Notes: generated by a model from the sequence alone, not told the origin. Counted from the stretch's first letter, positions 33,960 through 43,292 are shown. The stretch: 64,000 bases of DNA from GCA-002733465 sp039969155 (GCA_039969155.1 JBDVOJ010000083.1:1-64000); one strand, 5' to 3'. A program made the numbers and translations.

Positions 33960-34418
33960 TCAAGCCGATTTTTTTAGCCTGATACTAAAGCTGTCAAATC
34001 TGTCGTTTTGTTGAAATCCTAATGATTGGTAGAGAGACTTAGCTATCAAATTTTCCTTAGCTGTTACGAGTTTCACGGAAAAAATCTCGGCTTGTCTTGC
34101 TTCTTCTAGAGTATGATTTAGTAATAGTCTAGCCACCCCAGCGCGCCGCTCTTCCTTATTCACGTATAAATCGTTTAATGTCCAAGTTCTGCGCATAGCA
34201 ACAGACGAAAATGACGGATAAATTTGGGCAAAGCCTTGGGCCTTATCGGCTGTGTAGCACATAAAAATAATTGAATCGTGCAAGCTCAGTCGATCACTTA
34301 TAAAGTGTTTGGCAGCAGTAATGTTTGAATCCATTTGGTAGAATTGACGGTATCGATCAAACATCAGCGCTAAATCATCAATTGCTGCGCTATTCGCCTT
34401 AATAATATAGCTGCTCAT
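33960..34418 (-). CDS. GNAT family N-acetyltransferase
   Basis: 152 residues from the ATG at 34418, chosen because AGGAG lies 8 bases upstream; a longer frame to 34499 would overlap the next gene. The acetyl-CoA-binding motif A region is WTLNDLYVNKEERRAGVARLLLNHTLEEAR, and motif B includes NLIAKSLYQSLGFQQNDRF. It would acetylate an amine on an unknown substrate. It converges with the antitoxin gene, with only 10 bp between stops. Confidence 0.85.
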   Translation of the reverse strand: MSSYIIKANSAAIDDLALMFDRYRQFYQMDSNITAAKHFISDRLSLHDSIIFMCYTADKAQGFAQIYPSFSSVAMRRTWTLNDLYVNKEERRAGVARLLLNHTLEEARQAEIFSVKLVTAKENLIAKSLYQSLGFQQNDRFDSFSIRLKKSA

Positions 34419-34458
34419 TAGTAGACTCCTGATTGGCGGGATTGATTGGTCGTATTTG

Positions 34459-34674
34459 TTACTTAGCGGCATCTTCCAATATGCTATTAACAATTGCAAT
34501 TAAACTGAAAACAAAAATTGCCACGACAATTATTCCTACAAAAATGTAACTACCAATATTGCCATGTTTAAAATCCCTTTCTCTATTTTCATCGCTTTGC
34601 ACACCTATCATGGCAGCTAACACACTTGATATGACATTCCAGACGGAAGGTGATTTCTTTTCATCTTGACTCAC
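34459..34674 (-). CDS. Small DUF2970-type membrane protein
   Basis: 71 residues. The conserved pattern SVWNVISSVLAAMIGVQSDENRERDF is typical of DUF2970, followed by one transmembrane helix (about 44-65: YIFVGIIVVAIFVFSLIAIV). Function is not established for the family. It lies 40 bp upstream of the GNAT gene on the same strand, and its 5' end overlaps the annotated start of the divergent DnaJ-related gene. Confidence 0.8.
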   Translation of the reverse strand: MSQDEKKSPSVWNVISSVLAAMIGVQSDENRERDFKHGNIGSYIFVGIIVVAIFVFSLIAIVNSILEDAAK

Positions 34675-35336
34675 TCGAGATATCCTTTGTTTATAAACTA
34701 TATTTGTCGGTTAAAGTTAATTATCCATCTGTCGGTAGCCAATATAAGCTACAATGGAATTATCTCTTTGCAACGGACTATCAATTGCGTAATTTTATCA
34801 TTGATTTTATTAAAGCTCATCCGCCCAAAGTTACAGAGTATCAACTTTTAAGTCATATCGAAAACGAGCGACCTCAGTTTTTTGACTCTTGTAGTCAAAG
34901 ACCTTGCCTTTTCAAAAAGCACTTTAAGCTATTTAATCTGTTGTATGCAATAGACGACCAGTTGATTCTTGAGGGAATGAAGCTCAATATATCGGCGTTA
35001 AATATATCGTTAATTAGTAATTCTACATCGAAAACTCAAGTCGGAGAATTTGATCTGTTACGAGATTTCTATTTAGATGAAAAAAACTTTGATTTGGATG
35101 AGTCGGAAATAAGTGAAATGCTAGAATTGTTTTGGCGGAAAATTCTGGCTAATCAAGACCTAAGTCAATATCTTAAAGTACTTCAAATAAGTCAAAATGA
35201 AAACTTCGATAGAAACAAAGTCAAACGCCAATTTAATAAATTGGCATTTGAATTACACCCTGATCGAGGGGGGAGCGCGGTTCAATTTTCAGAGCTACGC
35301 AATGCTTTCAAGCAAGTTATGCGAACCTTGAAGTAG
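34650..35336 (+). CDS. DnaJ-related protein with C-terminal J domain
   Basis: Up to 228 residues from a GTG. The N-terminal part (LFKKHFKLFNLLYAIDDQLILEGMKLNIS) matches the DNAJ_related domain, and the C-terminal 55 residues form a J domain with the HPD motif (KLAFELHPDRGGS). It would stimulate a DnaK/Hsp70 ATPase. The start is doubtful: the GTG at 34650 lies 25 bp inside the divergent gene and has poor spacing from GGAAG, while a TTG at 34704 has no clear site. Confidence 0.75.
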   Translation: MISFHLDSLEISFVYKLYLSVKVNYPSVGSQYKLQWNYLFATDYQLRNFIIDFIKAHPPKVTEYQLLSHIENERPQFFDSCSQRPCLFKKHFKLFNLLYAIDDQLILEGMKLNISALNISLISNSTSKTQVGEFDLLRDFYLDEKNFDLDESEISEMLELFWRKILANQDLSQYLKVLQISQNENFDRNKVKRQFNKLAFELHPDRGGSAVQFSELRNAFKQVMRTLK

Positions 35337-35341
35337 TCATT

Positions 35342-37249
35342 TCAAATATCTTCTTTTAGCATTTTATCGCGGCGTTTTAGAATTGCATATATCTGCCTTT
35401 CTTTTAACCAAGGTTTTAGTATCTGTAAGTTGTTGATGTTTAGTTGCTTCAATTCTGCCTTAAAGCGGGAAGATATTTTTATATCTTTTCCTTTTAGGTT
35501 TCGAGGTCGTTTTGACTTAATTCCAAAAGCTCTGCTGTGGTCAATAAACCAGATTTGCATATCTGATTTGGTGAAAAGTACATTGGACTGATTTCGATCT
35601 CTGTTGGCGATGAGATAATCAAACGCGTTTAAGAAGTTGTCTTGGCTTTTAAAGTCGCAATAACCGTCATATGGAATGTTTTTTTCCGTCATCTCTAGCT
35701 CTGATATTAAATCGTTAACCCAGATTTGTATGATTCCTTCTCTACCATTAAACTTTCTGAAGACTGTTACTGGAACTAGCCCAATCCCTAGTCTTCTATC
35801 TAGTTTGTACGCTGCAATTTCATGTTGATAGCGATCAGTCTCATATCTTTTCTTTCTATTTGAAGCATTCTTTGGACTCCTAGTTGAATCGTAGTACTTA
35901 AATATGCCGTAGATGGATTTGCTACCAAGAGTGAGCTTAACTTTATACGGCTTTGTTTTTCCTTCTTTTGTTGTCCCAATTTTTTCAATCGAAGCTTTTT
36001 CGACAAATTCCTCTACTTGACTGTCCGACATGTTAAATGGGTTACTCCATTCTCTCGCTGGAGCCGAAGTCACTTCGCCGGTTTCACCAGTTAGCCCTTG
36101 AATAAACTCAGTATTATTGGAATTAGATATTTTGCCGACCCAAGGGACTCCTTTGTAATGTGAAGAGAGCATTCCAGTATCGATGATTTTTAACATTCCG
36201 TCCAATCGCTTTAACGGCTTTCTTGATTGTGAAGTAGTATGTCCCACCCAAAGTTCATTAGCGTCCCAATTAGTTAAGTTACTTGCAAGTAGTTCTTGTT
36301 CAAAGTATGGGTGACATAGCGCGTTTCCTCTGTACCATGTGGGTCCTTGAGAGTTTAAGATAAAATGACTCTTTGCTCTTGTATAGCGCTTCAACACCTT
36401 TCGATTGTTTAGCGAGCTAATTAATTCTCCGCGTTGTTTATAGGGAGTAAGCCGCGACAGTTCTTCTTTCTTAGCTATCGACGACCATACCTTAAGATAC
36501 TTGGTAAGCCCGTTCTTTGCCTCTTGATTAAATTCCTCTAACGAAAAATCCTCTACAAGTTTCGATAATCCTCCATGAGCAAATAAGCTTTTGTTGATTT
36601 GAATGACAAAAGGCAGCTTCAATAACCAACTCCCATAGTATCCCTCAGGCGAAAAAGCAGCGAGTCTAGCGAAGTAACCTTTAGGATACGACTCATCGAA
36701 TTTCGATTTTAGTTCGGTGGAGTCTTGTAGGTTATTAGATTCAAGGAAGGCTGTATAGGCATTGTCACGTTGTTCATTCGTTTCGTCGTCCGCGAACTCG
36801 TTAATTTCCTCATTCGATAAGTACCTTAAGTCGCCAATGAGATTCATCACTTCATGATTGCCCAACACCATTAAAAAACGGCCACCATTGTCATGAGCCT
36901 GTTGCTGAAGCTTAATAAATAGGTCCATTACTTTTCGACTTGCTGGGCCTCTGTCCATCAAGTCTCCAAGACTCACAAATTGGCTTTTACCTCCAATCCA
37001 ATTGTGTTGTTCATCGATAAGCTTTATCGTTTGAAGTGAGCTTACGATATTCTCGTAAGCTCCATGTATATCCCCTACAACAAAAATATCTTCTTCGGTC
37101 GTAAATTTCACTTCAGAAAGATCTAAGAGACTGCCCTGATTGCTGTTACTTTCAGCGCTAGCGGAGGCATTAGAAATGAAACCGAGTACTACAAAGAACA
37201 AAAACAACAGCTTGCAATAAATAGATGTTTTATGAGATACGAATGTCAT
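35342..37249 (-). CDS. Exported PPP-type phosphatase fused to a FAM20/HipA-like kinase domain
   Basis: 635 residues; AGGAG precedes the ATG. A signal peptide (about 1-31, ending NASA-SA) is followed by a calcineurin-like/PPP metallophosphoesterase with GDIHG near 59, GDLMDRG near 95, GNHEVMN near 131, FAHGG near 225 and VGHTTSQ near 335, like Shewanella-type PPP phosphatases. The C-terminal 220 residues look kinase-like: a candidate Lys in GIFKYYD (about 450), EIAAYKLDRRLGIGLVPVTVF, a catalytic-loop-like DYLIANRDRNQSN (about 545-556) and a metal-binding-like IDHSRAFG (about 568). It lies 11 bp after the transporter gene at 37261, so the two are an operon. Substrates are unknown; the kinase assignment rests on motifs only. 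Confidence 0.7.
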   Translation of the reverse strand: MTFVSHKTSIYCKLLFLFFVVLGFISNASASAESNSNQGSLLDLSEVKFTTEEDIFVVGDIHGAYENIVSSLQTIKLIDEQHNWIGGKSQFVSLGDLMDRGPASRKVMDLFIKLQQQAHDNGGRFLMVLGNHEVMNLIGDLRYLSNEEINEFADDETNEQRDNAYTAFLESNNLQDSTELKSKFDESYPKGYFARLAAFSPEGYYGSWLLKLPFVIQINKSLFAHGGLSKLVEDFSLEEFNQEAKNGLTKYLKVWSSIAKKEELSRLTPYKQRGELISSLNNRKVLKRYTRAKSHFILNSQGPTWYRGNALCHPYFEQELLASNLTNWDANELWVGHTTSQSRKPLKRLDGMLKIIDTGMLSSHYKGVPWVGKISNSNNTEFIQGLTGETGEVTSAPAREWSNPFNMSDSQVEEFVEKASIEKIGTTKEGKTKPYKVKLTLGSKSIYGIFKYYDSTRSPKNASNRKKRYETDRYQHEIAAYKLDRRLGIGLVPVTVFRKFNGREGIIQIWVNDLISELEMTEKNIPYDGYCDFKSQDNFLNAFDYLIANRDRNQSNVLFTKSDMQIWFIDHSRAFGIKSKRPRNLKGKDIKISSRFKAELKQLNINNLQILKPWLKERQIYAILKRRDKMLKEDI

Positions 37250-37260
37250 TTTAGCTCCTG

Positions 37261-38907
37261 TTAACTCGCTGTAGCGTAAAAGCTTACAAAAATTTCAGTT
37301 GAGGCAGTTAACCCTTCAAAGTCCGTTGCTGTCACAGTAATGTTATAGTCTTTTACGTGTCTTTCTGGAGGATTGAAGGTAAAAGTCCTAGTGATTCTAT
37401 CAAATTTAATCCAATTTGGTAGCGGTTCGCCATCCTCAAGTGCGGCATCGAATTTCAAAGCGTCGCCGATGTCAGGGTCGACGAATGTACACTCACTGAT
37501 ACTAAATTTCGATAATGCGCCAGCTGGCATGTGAAGATTAGGGACCATCGCTTTAACTTCTGGTGGAGAATTTCCCTTCGTTTTTTGAACTTCAAGTAAA
37601 TTGCTATGGCCTACTTTCCAGGCAAGTGAAAACAATGCTATTGCCAAAATGAAGTTGCCTGCAATAAAGTGTGTGACACTCCAGTCGAAATACTGGGTAC
37701 CGACAAAAATAAACCCGCCATATAATAGATCACCAAAGCGAAAGAAGAACGTATCAATGGTCGTTTTTCCAAGGTACTTTAGCTTACGTGGAACTGGTAA
37801 AAACAACGCATGACGAGTGGTGTTTTGGATCGAATAGTTTGCGCTATTTTCCGCGGTCATCAAAATTCTGATGAGAGAAAAAATTGGGAAAAATAACATC
37901 AATCCATAACCAATAATCATGATTATTGGCAGAATTAACACCGAACCTCTAAGTCCTAGCCATTTAAACAATCTCGAAACAAAAAACAATTGAATCACAA
38001 AACTGCCTAGTGTGATCCAAGAATAATAATCAGAATAAAACTGACCTTGCCACTCTGCTTCATTGGTAATGCTTTGATTAGCAATCAGAAGGGCACTTTG
38101 CTCGCTTACTAAGCGAGCCAGTATATATTCACCGGTAGAATTTATAAACACAAGAAGGACAACGAATAAGGCTATTTTGAGCAAATAGCTACTGTTGAAT
38201 ACTACTGCAAAACCGTCCAACCATTGATTGCCCGCTTCGGCTTTTAGTGGCTCGTCATTTGCTGCCTCTGATGGAATAGTATGTTCTACAGCAGAGGTTA
38301 GATAAATTGAAATCAGCAATAACGCGCTGGTAATTAATAAGATGCCAACTATTCCAACCATTGGAAATAACGGACCTGCGACTCTAGATCCAATCCAAGC
38401 GCCAAATGTGGCACCAACTGCGAGTATCACAAACAGTCGCTGACCGCATTTCACGCTAAAACAGTCTGCAGCAAAAGCCCAGAACTGAGCTAGCACCATC
38501 ACACTGAAAATACCTAGCCAAACATAAAATGCCATGCCTATATTGACATTAAAATACTGTAAAGTGGCAAATACCAGTAAATTAAAGACAAAGAAGATCA
38601 AAACTTTATTGGTAATATTACTTCGATTCTTGCGATCAGAGTAGCGGTGATATAGCGCCGAGAAGAAAGGCAGCATTACGGTTAACACACCTGCTTGAAT
38701 AGCGGTGGCATAGCTTTTATATTCTGCGCCACCATAAGCTAGTATTAAAGGCTCTCGAATGACTTTTAATAGATAGTACGCCGTTAACAGTGTGCAGGCG
38801 TTAAAAGTCAGAAGTAATGTACTCTTGCCTTCGCCAGGTTTGACAACACTGATAATATTGAGAATTCGCTCGTACCAAGAGTGGGAGTTTGGTGAAGCTG
38901 TCTCCAT
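37261..38907 (-). CDS. Npt/Tlc-type (nucleotide) transporter with cadherin-like C-terminal domain
   Basis: 548 residues from the ATG at 38907, with AGGAA upstream; a TTG lies just before. Residues about 15-435 hold around twelve hydrophobic helices. The N-terminal run VVKPGEGKSTLLLTFNACTL ... YYLLKVIREPLILAYGGAEYKSYATAIQA is typical of the ATP/ADP translocase (Tlc/Npt) family. The last 85 residues form a putative Ig/cadherin-like (He_PIG/CADG) domain: CTFVDPDIGDALKFDA, LPNWIKFDRITRTFTFNPP, DYNITVTATDFEGLTAS. Such a tail is unusual on a transporter. It is the first gene of an operon with the exported phosphatase-kinase fusion. The transported compound is not known. Confidence 0.7.
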   Translation of the reverse strand: METASPNSHSWYERILNIISVVKPGEGKSTLLLTFNACTLLTAYYLLKVIREPLILAYGGAEYKSYATAIQAGVLTVMLPFFSALYHRYSDRKNRSNITNKVLIFFVFNLLVFATLQYFNVNIGMAFYVWLGIFSVMVLAQFWAFAADCFSVKCGQRLFVILAVGATFGAWIGSRVAGPLFPMVGIVGILLITSALLLISIYLTSAVEHTIPSEAANDEPLKAEAGNQWLDGFAVVFNSSYLLKIALFVVLLVFINSTGEYILARLVSEQSALLIANQSITNEAEWQGQFYSDYYSWITLGSFVIQLFFVSRLFKWLGLRGSVLILPIIMIIGYGLMLFFPIFSLIRILMTAENSANYSIQNTTRHALFLPVPRKLKYLGKTTIDTFFFRFGDLLYGGFIFVGTQYFDWSVTHFIAGNFILAIALFSLAWKVGHSNLLEVQKTKGNSPPEVKAMVPNLHMPAGALSKFSISECTFVDPDIGDALKFDAALEDGEPLPNWIKFDRITRTFTFNPPERHVKDYNITVTATDFEGLTASTEIFVSFYATAS

Positions 38908-39130
38908 CAAAAATTCCTATAGTTATGATTTATTCAGAATGCTTTAACAAAGCCTATCCTGATATTTATTTTAGAGCCTATTATGACGTTTGAGGTGACC
39001 CCGATCGAATTCAGATTTGTAAGTATTTTATTTAATCGTAACAAACTTACAAGCCGACTAACAGCAGAGTTACTAATGCGATGTTGATTATAGTAATATA
39101 GTTGTTTCACTGGTAAAAATCGAATCGGGT

Positions 39131-40498
39131 ATGTCAAAGAATAAAGTTCAGTATGTTTGCAACCAATGCGGAGCGGTTTCTCCAAAATGGGGAGGGCAAT
39201 GCGCTGATTGCGGCGAATGGAATAGTTTAGTCGAACAGATAGATTCGGGTAAAGCTGCCTCTACTGGCCGCTTTGCTGGTTATGCGGGGGCCAACGCGCA
39301 GTTACAGAAGCTCAGTAATGTAAAACAATCTAATTCTGCAAGAATAGCCACCAGCATGACCGAGCTTGATAGAGTTCTCGGAGGCGGTCTAGTGCCGGGG
39401 TCGGTGGTGTTGCTAGGTGGTGATCCTGGAATTGGCAAATCAACTATCTTGTTACAGTCGATGTGTCAGCTTAGTAGCACCATTGAAGCTATTTATGTAA
39501 CCGGCGAAGAGTCTGCCCAACAGATTTCTATGAGAGCTGCTCGATTAGGTTTAAATGGCGATAATCTGAGTCTGTTGACGGAAACTAAGGTGGAAACGAT
39601 CATTGCCACAGCTCAGCTCAATAAGCCACAGGTTATGGTTATTGATTCCATTCAAACAATCTATACTGAATACCTGCAATCTGCTCCTGGCGGGGTTGCC
39701 CAAGTAAGGGAAAGCACCGCTCAATTGGTCAAATTTGCTAAACAAATGGGAATTGCCTTATTTGTTGTCGGCCATGTAACTAAAGATGGAGCACTAGCTG
39801 GTCCTAGAGTGCTTGAGCACATGGTTGATGCTGTACTTTATTTCGAAGGAGAAAGAGATGGTCGCTATCGAATCCTAAGGGCAGTTAAAAACCGATTTGG
39901 TGCTGTTAATGAATTAGGTGTGTTCGCAATGACCGACGAGGGCCTTAAAGAAGTTCAAAATCCTTCAGCCATCTTTCTCTCTAGGTATCAGCAGCAATCT
40001 TCAGGTAGCGTTGTCACAGTGACTTGGGAAGGTTCAAGACCGATGTTAGTAGAAGTGCAGGCATTAGTTGATGAATCTCATGGTAGTCACGCTAAAAGAG
40101 TCGCTGTTGGATTGGACCAGAACCGCCTTGCCATGCTGCTGGCTGTTCTTTCACGCCACGGCGGAATTTTTTGCCATGATCAAGATATTTTCTTAAATGT
40201 GGTGGGCGGTGTTAGGGTTATGGAAACAAGTGCTGATCTTGCTCAAATTTTAGCCGTCGTTTCCAGTTTAAGAAATCAGGTACTTCCACAAGATTTGATT
40301 GTTTTTGGTGAAATGGGTCTTGCCGGTGAAATTAGGCCTGTTCCGAATGGACAGGAACGGATAAAAGAAGCTGCGAAACATGGATTTAAAACGGTCATCA
40401 CCTCCAAAGCCAACGCCCCCAAAAAGACTATTTCTGGAGTTAAAGTTATCGGTGTGAATCACCTGCAGGAGGCTCTAGAGGCTTTTGCAGATCTTTGA
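39131..40498 (+). CDS. radA: DNA repair protein RadA
   Basis: 455 residues. An N-terminal four-cysteine zinc finger (CNQCGAVSPKWGGQCADCGEW) is followed by a RecA-like ATPase with Walker A GGDPGIGKST near 96 and the RadA-specific KNRFG motif near 253. A Lon-protease-like C-terminal domain follows, without the catalytic Ser-Lys use. RadA drives branch migration in recombination intermediates. It is divergent from the transporter operon, with 223 bp between starts. No terminator is visible after it. Confidence 0.97.
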   Translation: MSKNKVQYVCNQCGAVSPKWGGQCADCGEWNSLVEQIDSGKAASTGRFAGYAGANAQLQKLSNVKQSNSARIATSMTELDRVLGGGLVPGSVVLLGGDPGIGKSTILLQSMCQLSSTIEAIYVTGEESAQQISMRAARLGLNGDNLSLLTETKVETIIATAQLNKPQVMVIDSIQTIYTEYLQSAPGGVAQVRESTAQLVKFAKQMGIALFVVGHVTKDGALAGPRVLEHMVDAVLYFEGERDGRYRILRAVKNRFGAVNELGVFAMTDEGLKEVQNPSAIFLSRYQQQSSGSVVTVTWEGSRPMLVEVQALVDESHGSHAKRVAVGLDQNRLAMLLAVLSRHGGIFCHDQDIFLNVVGGVRVMETSADLAQILAVVSSLRNQVLPQDLIVFGEMGLAGEIRPVPNGQERIKEAAKHGFKTVITSKANAPKKTISGVKVIGVNHLQEALEAFADL

Positions 40499-40918
40499 GT
40501 GAGAGGCATGAAAATTTTTCTTAGTCTAACCGCCTAACATATTGGTGGTGGAGAATTGTATGGGTGCCTACTAGAATTCACCAATCGTATCGAGCCTTAA
40601 CAGTGAATTTTTAGAGCCTATTACGAAGTTCGCCGTACTAAGTTAATTAACCCATTTCGTAAATGTTCCGTAAATCCTTTCATATAAGCATGTAGCAAAA
40701 ACGAAGACTTGGAGTTACAAATTTAACCAGTTTCATGCCACCTACCTAAGAACGTAGTTCCTTTGTAAAGCTAGATTATTCGTAACCAGTGGTGACCGTT
40801 GCTAGCCAGCACCTTTTTGCGCCCCTTGGATACTCGACTCTAGAATTTCTTTTGAGCAAAGCATGATTTCTTGGTCTAAAATTATTCGAAGTAATGTTGT
40901 CGGCTAGGAGAATATAAA
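40499..40918. other. Intergenic region, radA to chemoreceptor gene
   Basis: 420 bp without a supportable gene. It contains TTTAGAGCCTATTA (about 40610-40624), which also occurs upstream of radA at about 38970-38983. An AGGAG site for the next gene stands at 40906. Nothing else is recognised. Confidence 0.5.
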
Positions 40919-42580
40919 TTGTTTAATAAGTTTTCAATTAGAACAAAAATCATGGGAAACTCTATTCTTCTCCTTTTTATAATTGGCTTTAACTCTTTTT
41001 ATGCGAATATGAGTATGCGAGGTATAGGAAGTGAGCTTAGTAATATTGCTGAAAACAATATCCCTTTGGCAGAAACCATTACTCTAATAACAGAGCATCA
41101 ATTAGAACAGATTATTCATGTCGAAAGAATCTTGCGTTTAGCTAATTCGAATAAAACAGAAAGTCGTATAACGGATGAAATTCGAAAGTTTGATGCCTTG
41201 TCTAAAAAAATAAATGAAGAAATTGAAGACGCTCTATTTATCACAAGGCGAAATACAAAACTCACCGATTCACGTGAAGAGCTAGCTAAATTTAATCGTA
41301 TCGGCGAGAAGTTGGCTAGAATTAATAAAGAGCACCTCAGTTTTGAACGTCACTCACACCATGTGTTCGATTTAATTAAAGCAGGTGAGTTCCAGGCTAT
41401 CGATGATTTAATAGAAGAGATAGAACAAGAAGAAGATAATTTAAATCATGAGCTAGTTGATTTGCTAGCAGACATAGATGAGTTCACTAAAAAATCGGTC
41501 TTAGTTGCTACTGAGCATGAACACCAGGCCGAATTTGTGGCAATAATCGTAGGCATTGTCTCGATTATGCTAGGGCTTTGTACTAGTTTTTTGGTTAGCC
41601 GTCGTATTATTGCTGATATAAAAAGTGCGACAGTTGTGGCTTCGGGTAATTTAGGTGATCCTATTGTTGTTAAAACGCATGATGAAATTGGTGAGTTGCT
41701 TGATGCAACCAATGGAATGCGCACCAAACTATTAAATATGTTTAAGGAAATTAGTGGCACCACCGAGCAATTGTCTACTGCTTCCGAAGAGATATCTATA
41801 ATTACTCAAGAAACTAGTCAAAATATTCAACAACAGCAATCAGAGACGGAACTTATCGCAACCGCGATGAATGAAATGAATACAACTGTGATTGAAGTGT
41901 CATCAAACGTAGCGAACACCGCCGAAGCCGCTAAACATGCGAATATTGAAACGGAAAAAGGTCTCAAAGTAGTACGTGATGCGGTAAAGGGAATACAAGA
42001 TCTAGCCAATAAGATGGAATGCACTTCGGAAGTCATCACAAAAGTTGAGCAAGACAGCCAAAACATCAATACAGTTTTAGATGTTATTAAGGGCATTGCT
42101 GACCAAACTAATTTGTTGGCACTTAATGCAGCAATTGAGGCCGCGAGAGCTGGAGAGCAAGGGAGAGGCTTCGCAGTAGTTGCAGACGAGGTGAGAACCT
42201 TAGCTGGGCGAACTCAAGAATCTACAACTGAAATTAACGATATCATAGAAAAACTTCAAGAACGTTCAAGAAGCGCCGCAGAGGCTATGCAAGATAGCCA
42301 GGAACACTCTGCGCTAGTTGTGGAGACCGCTGAATTAGCAAGTGTATCTTTGTCCGCTATTTCTTCTGCGGTGTCAAAAATTGATGAAATGAGTAGTCAA
42401 ATTGCTTCCTCAGCGGAAGAGCAGATTTCAGTTAGCAATGAAATGAACAAGAATATAATCCATATCAAAGATATGGCAGATTCTAATGCCGAAGGAGCGG
42501 TACAAACTTCGCAGGCTAGTAATGAACTCGCCTCTATGGCCTCTAACCTGCAACGATTGGTTAATCAGTTCAAGTTATGA
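40919..42580 (+). CDS. Methyl-accepting chemotaxis protein
   Basis: 553 residues from a TTG start 8 bases after AGGAG. One transmembrane helix (about 12-30), a helical periplasmic sensor of about 170 residues (four-helix-bundle type), a second helix (about 207-229), a HAMP domain and the methyl-accepting signalling domain. The hairpin tip NLLALNAAIEAARAGEQGRGFAVVADEVR is intact. There is no CheR-tethering NWETF-type pentapeptide at the C-terminus. It would signal to CheA/CheW; the ligand is unknown. A small outer-membrane protein gene starts 44 bp after its stop and may be co-transcribed. Confidence 0.93.
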   Translation: MFNKFSIRTKIMGNSILLLFIIGFNSFYANMSMRGIGSELSNIAENNIPLAETITLITEHQLEQIIHVERILRLANSNKTESRITDEIRKFDALSKKINEEIEDALFITRRNTKLTDSREELAKFNRIGEKLARINKEHLSFERHSHHVFDLIKAGEFQAIDDLIEEIEQEEDNLNHELVDLLADIDEFTKKSVLVATEHEHQAEFVAIIVGIVSIMLGLCTSFLVSRRIIADIKSATVVASGNLGDPIVVKTHDEIGELLDATNGMRTKLLNMFKEISGTTEQLSTASEEISIITQETSQNIQQQQSETELIATAMNEMNTTVIEVSSNVANTAEAAKHANIETEKGLKVVRDAVKGIQDLANKMECTSEVITKVEQDSQNINTVLDVIKGIADQTNLLALNAAIEAARAGEQGRGFAVVADEVRTLAGRTQESTTEINDIIEKLQERSRSAAEAMQDSQEHSALVVETAELASVSLSAISSAVSKIDEMSSQIASSAEEQISVSNEMNKNIIHIKDMADSNAEGAVQTSQASNELASMASNLQRLVNQFKL

Positions 42581-42624
42581 ACGCTAAGTACTTAAACACT
42601 AAAGAATTGCTAATTGGAGAAATC

Positions 42625-43110
42625 ATGATTAAAAGAAAACTGCTCAACACTTTTAAATTCAAGTCCGTATCGCTAATAGTTGTTTTATTCGGATGCGTCG
42701 CCTTTGTCAATACCGCTGCCGCTTCTGATAAACCCCACCATCTTGGGCTTTTCGTTGGTGTTTTGGATGATGACGAAAAAGATACTGCTATCGGAATAGA
42801 ATATGAATACAAATTTGATTCAGGCTGGGGGGTTGGCGCTATTTATGAAAAGGCAAAAAATGCACATCACGGCGACGGTGTCACATCAAAAATATTGGCT
42901 GGTTATTATCATCCTGGTGCTGGTTGGCGTTTAGGTATAGGTTATGGCAGTGAGAAAGTTGGTGGTCACCATAGTGAAGATTTAGTTAGGTATGGTGTCG
43001 CCTACGAATTTCATGTTGGAGGTGTTGGAGTTGAGCCTTCGTTTAATGTGGATACTGTCGATGGGCATAGTTTTAATGTTTATGGCGTTGCATTTGTTTG
43101 GGCCTTCTAG
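42625..43110 (+). CDS. Small outer-membrane beta-barrel protein
   Basis: 161 residues from the ATG at 42625, chosen for the GGAGAAATC site and the signal peptide that follows (KSVSLIVVLFGCVAFVNTAAA-SD). The mature part alternates hydrophobic and polar residues (HLGLFVGVLDDDEKDTAIGIEYEYKF, RLGIGYGSEKV) and ends in WAF, the aromatic C-terminus of outer-membrane barrels. It is rich in Gly and His (HHGDG, GGHHSED). It resembles small OmpW/OmpA-like barrels in plan, but I do not recognise a named family. It lies directly after a chemoreceptor gene. Confidence 0.65.
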   Translation: MIKRKLLNTFKFKSVSLIVVLFGCVAFVNTAAASDKPHHLGLFVGVLDDDEKDTAIGIEYEYKFDSGWGVGAIYEKAKNAHHGDGVTSKILAGYYHPGAGWRLGIGYGSEKVGGHHSEDLVRYGVAYEFHVGGVGVEPSFNVDTVDGHSFNVYGVAFVWAF

Positions 43111-43292
43111 AAACTGCTCTTAACGACCTATGGCAATAATGTCGAGTAGGGTAGGCTATCGTTCGGCTCAAAACAAAACTGTCTTATGAGGCGAAGTTTT
43201 GAGTCTCAAGTCTAGATTTAAAGGGCGGATTATAACAGCTAGATGATCATGAGAAAGAGCCGCGGCTGAAAATGCAGATTATTCAATTCCTG

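Noticed and set aside
35342..37249. Diadenosine tetraphosphatase (ApaH) as the identity of the phosphatase domain
   Set aside because: PPP motifs are shared with ApaH, but the signal peptide, the HTTSQ motif and the length fit exported Shewanella-like PPP phosphatases better.
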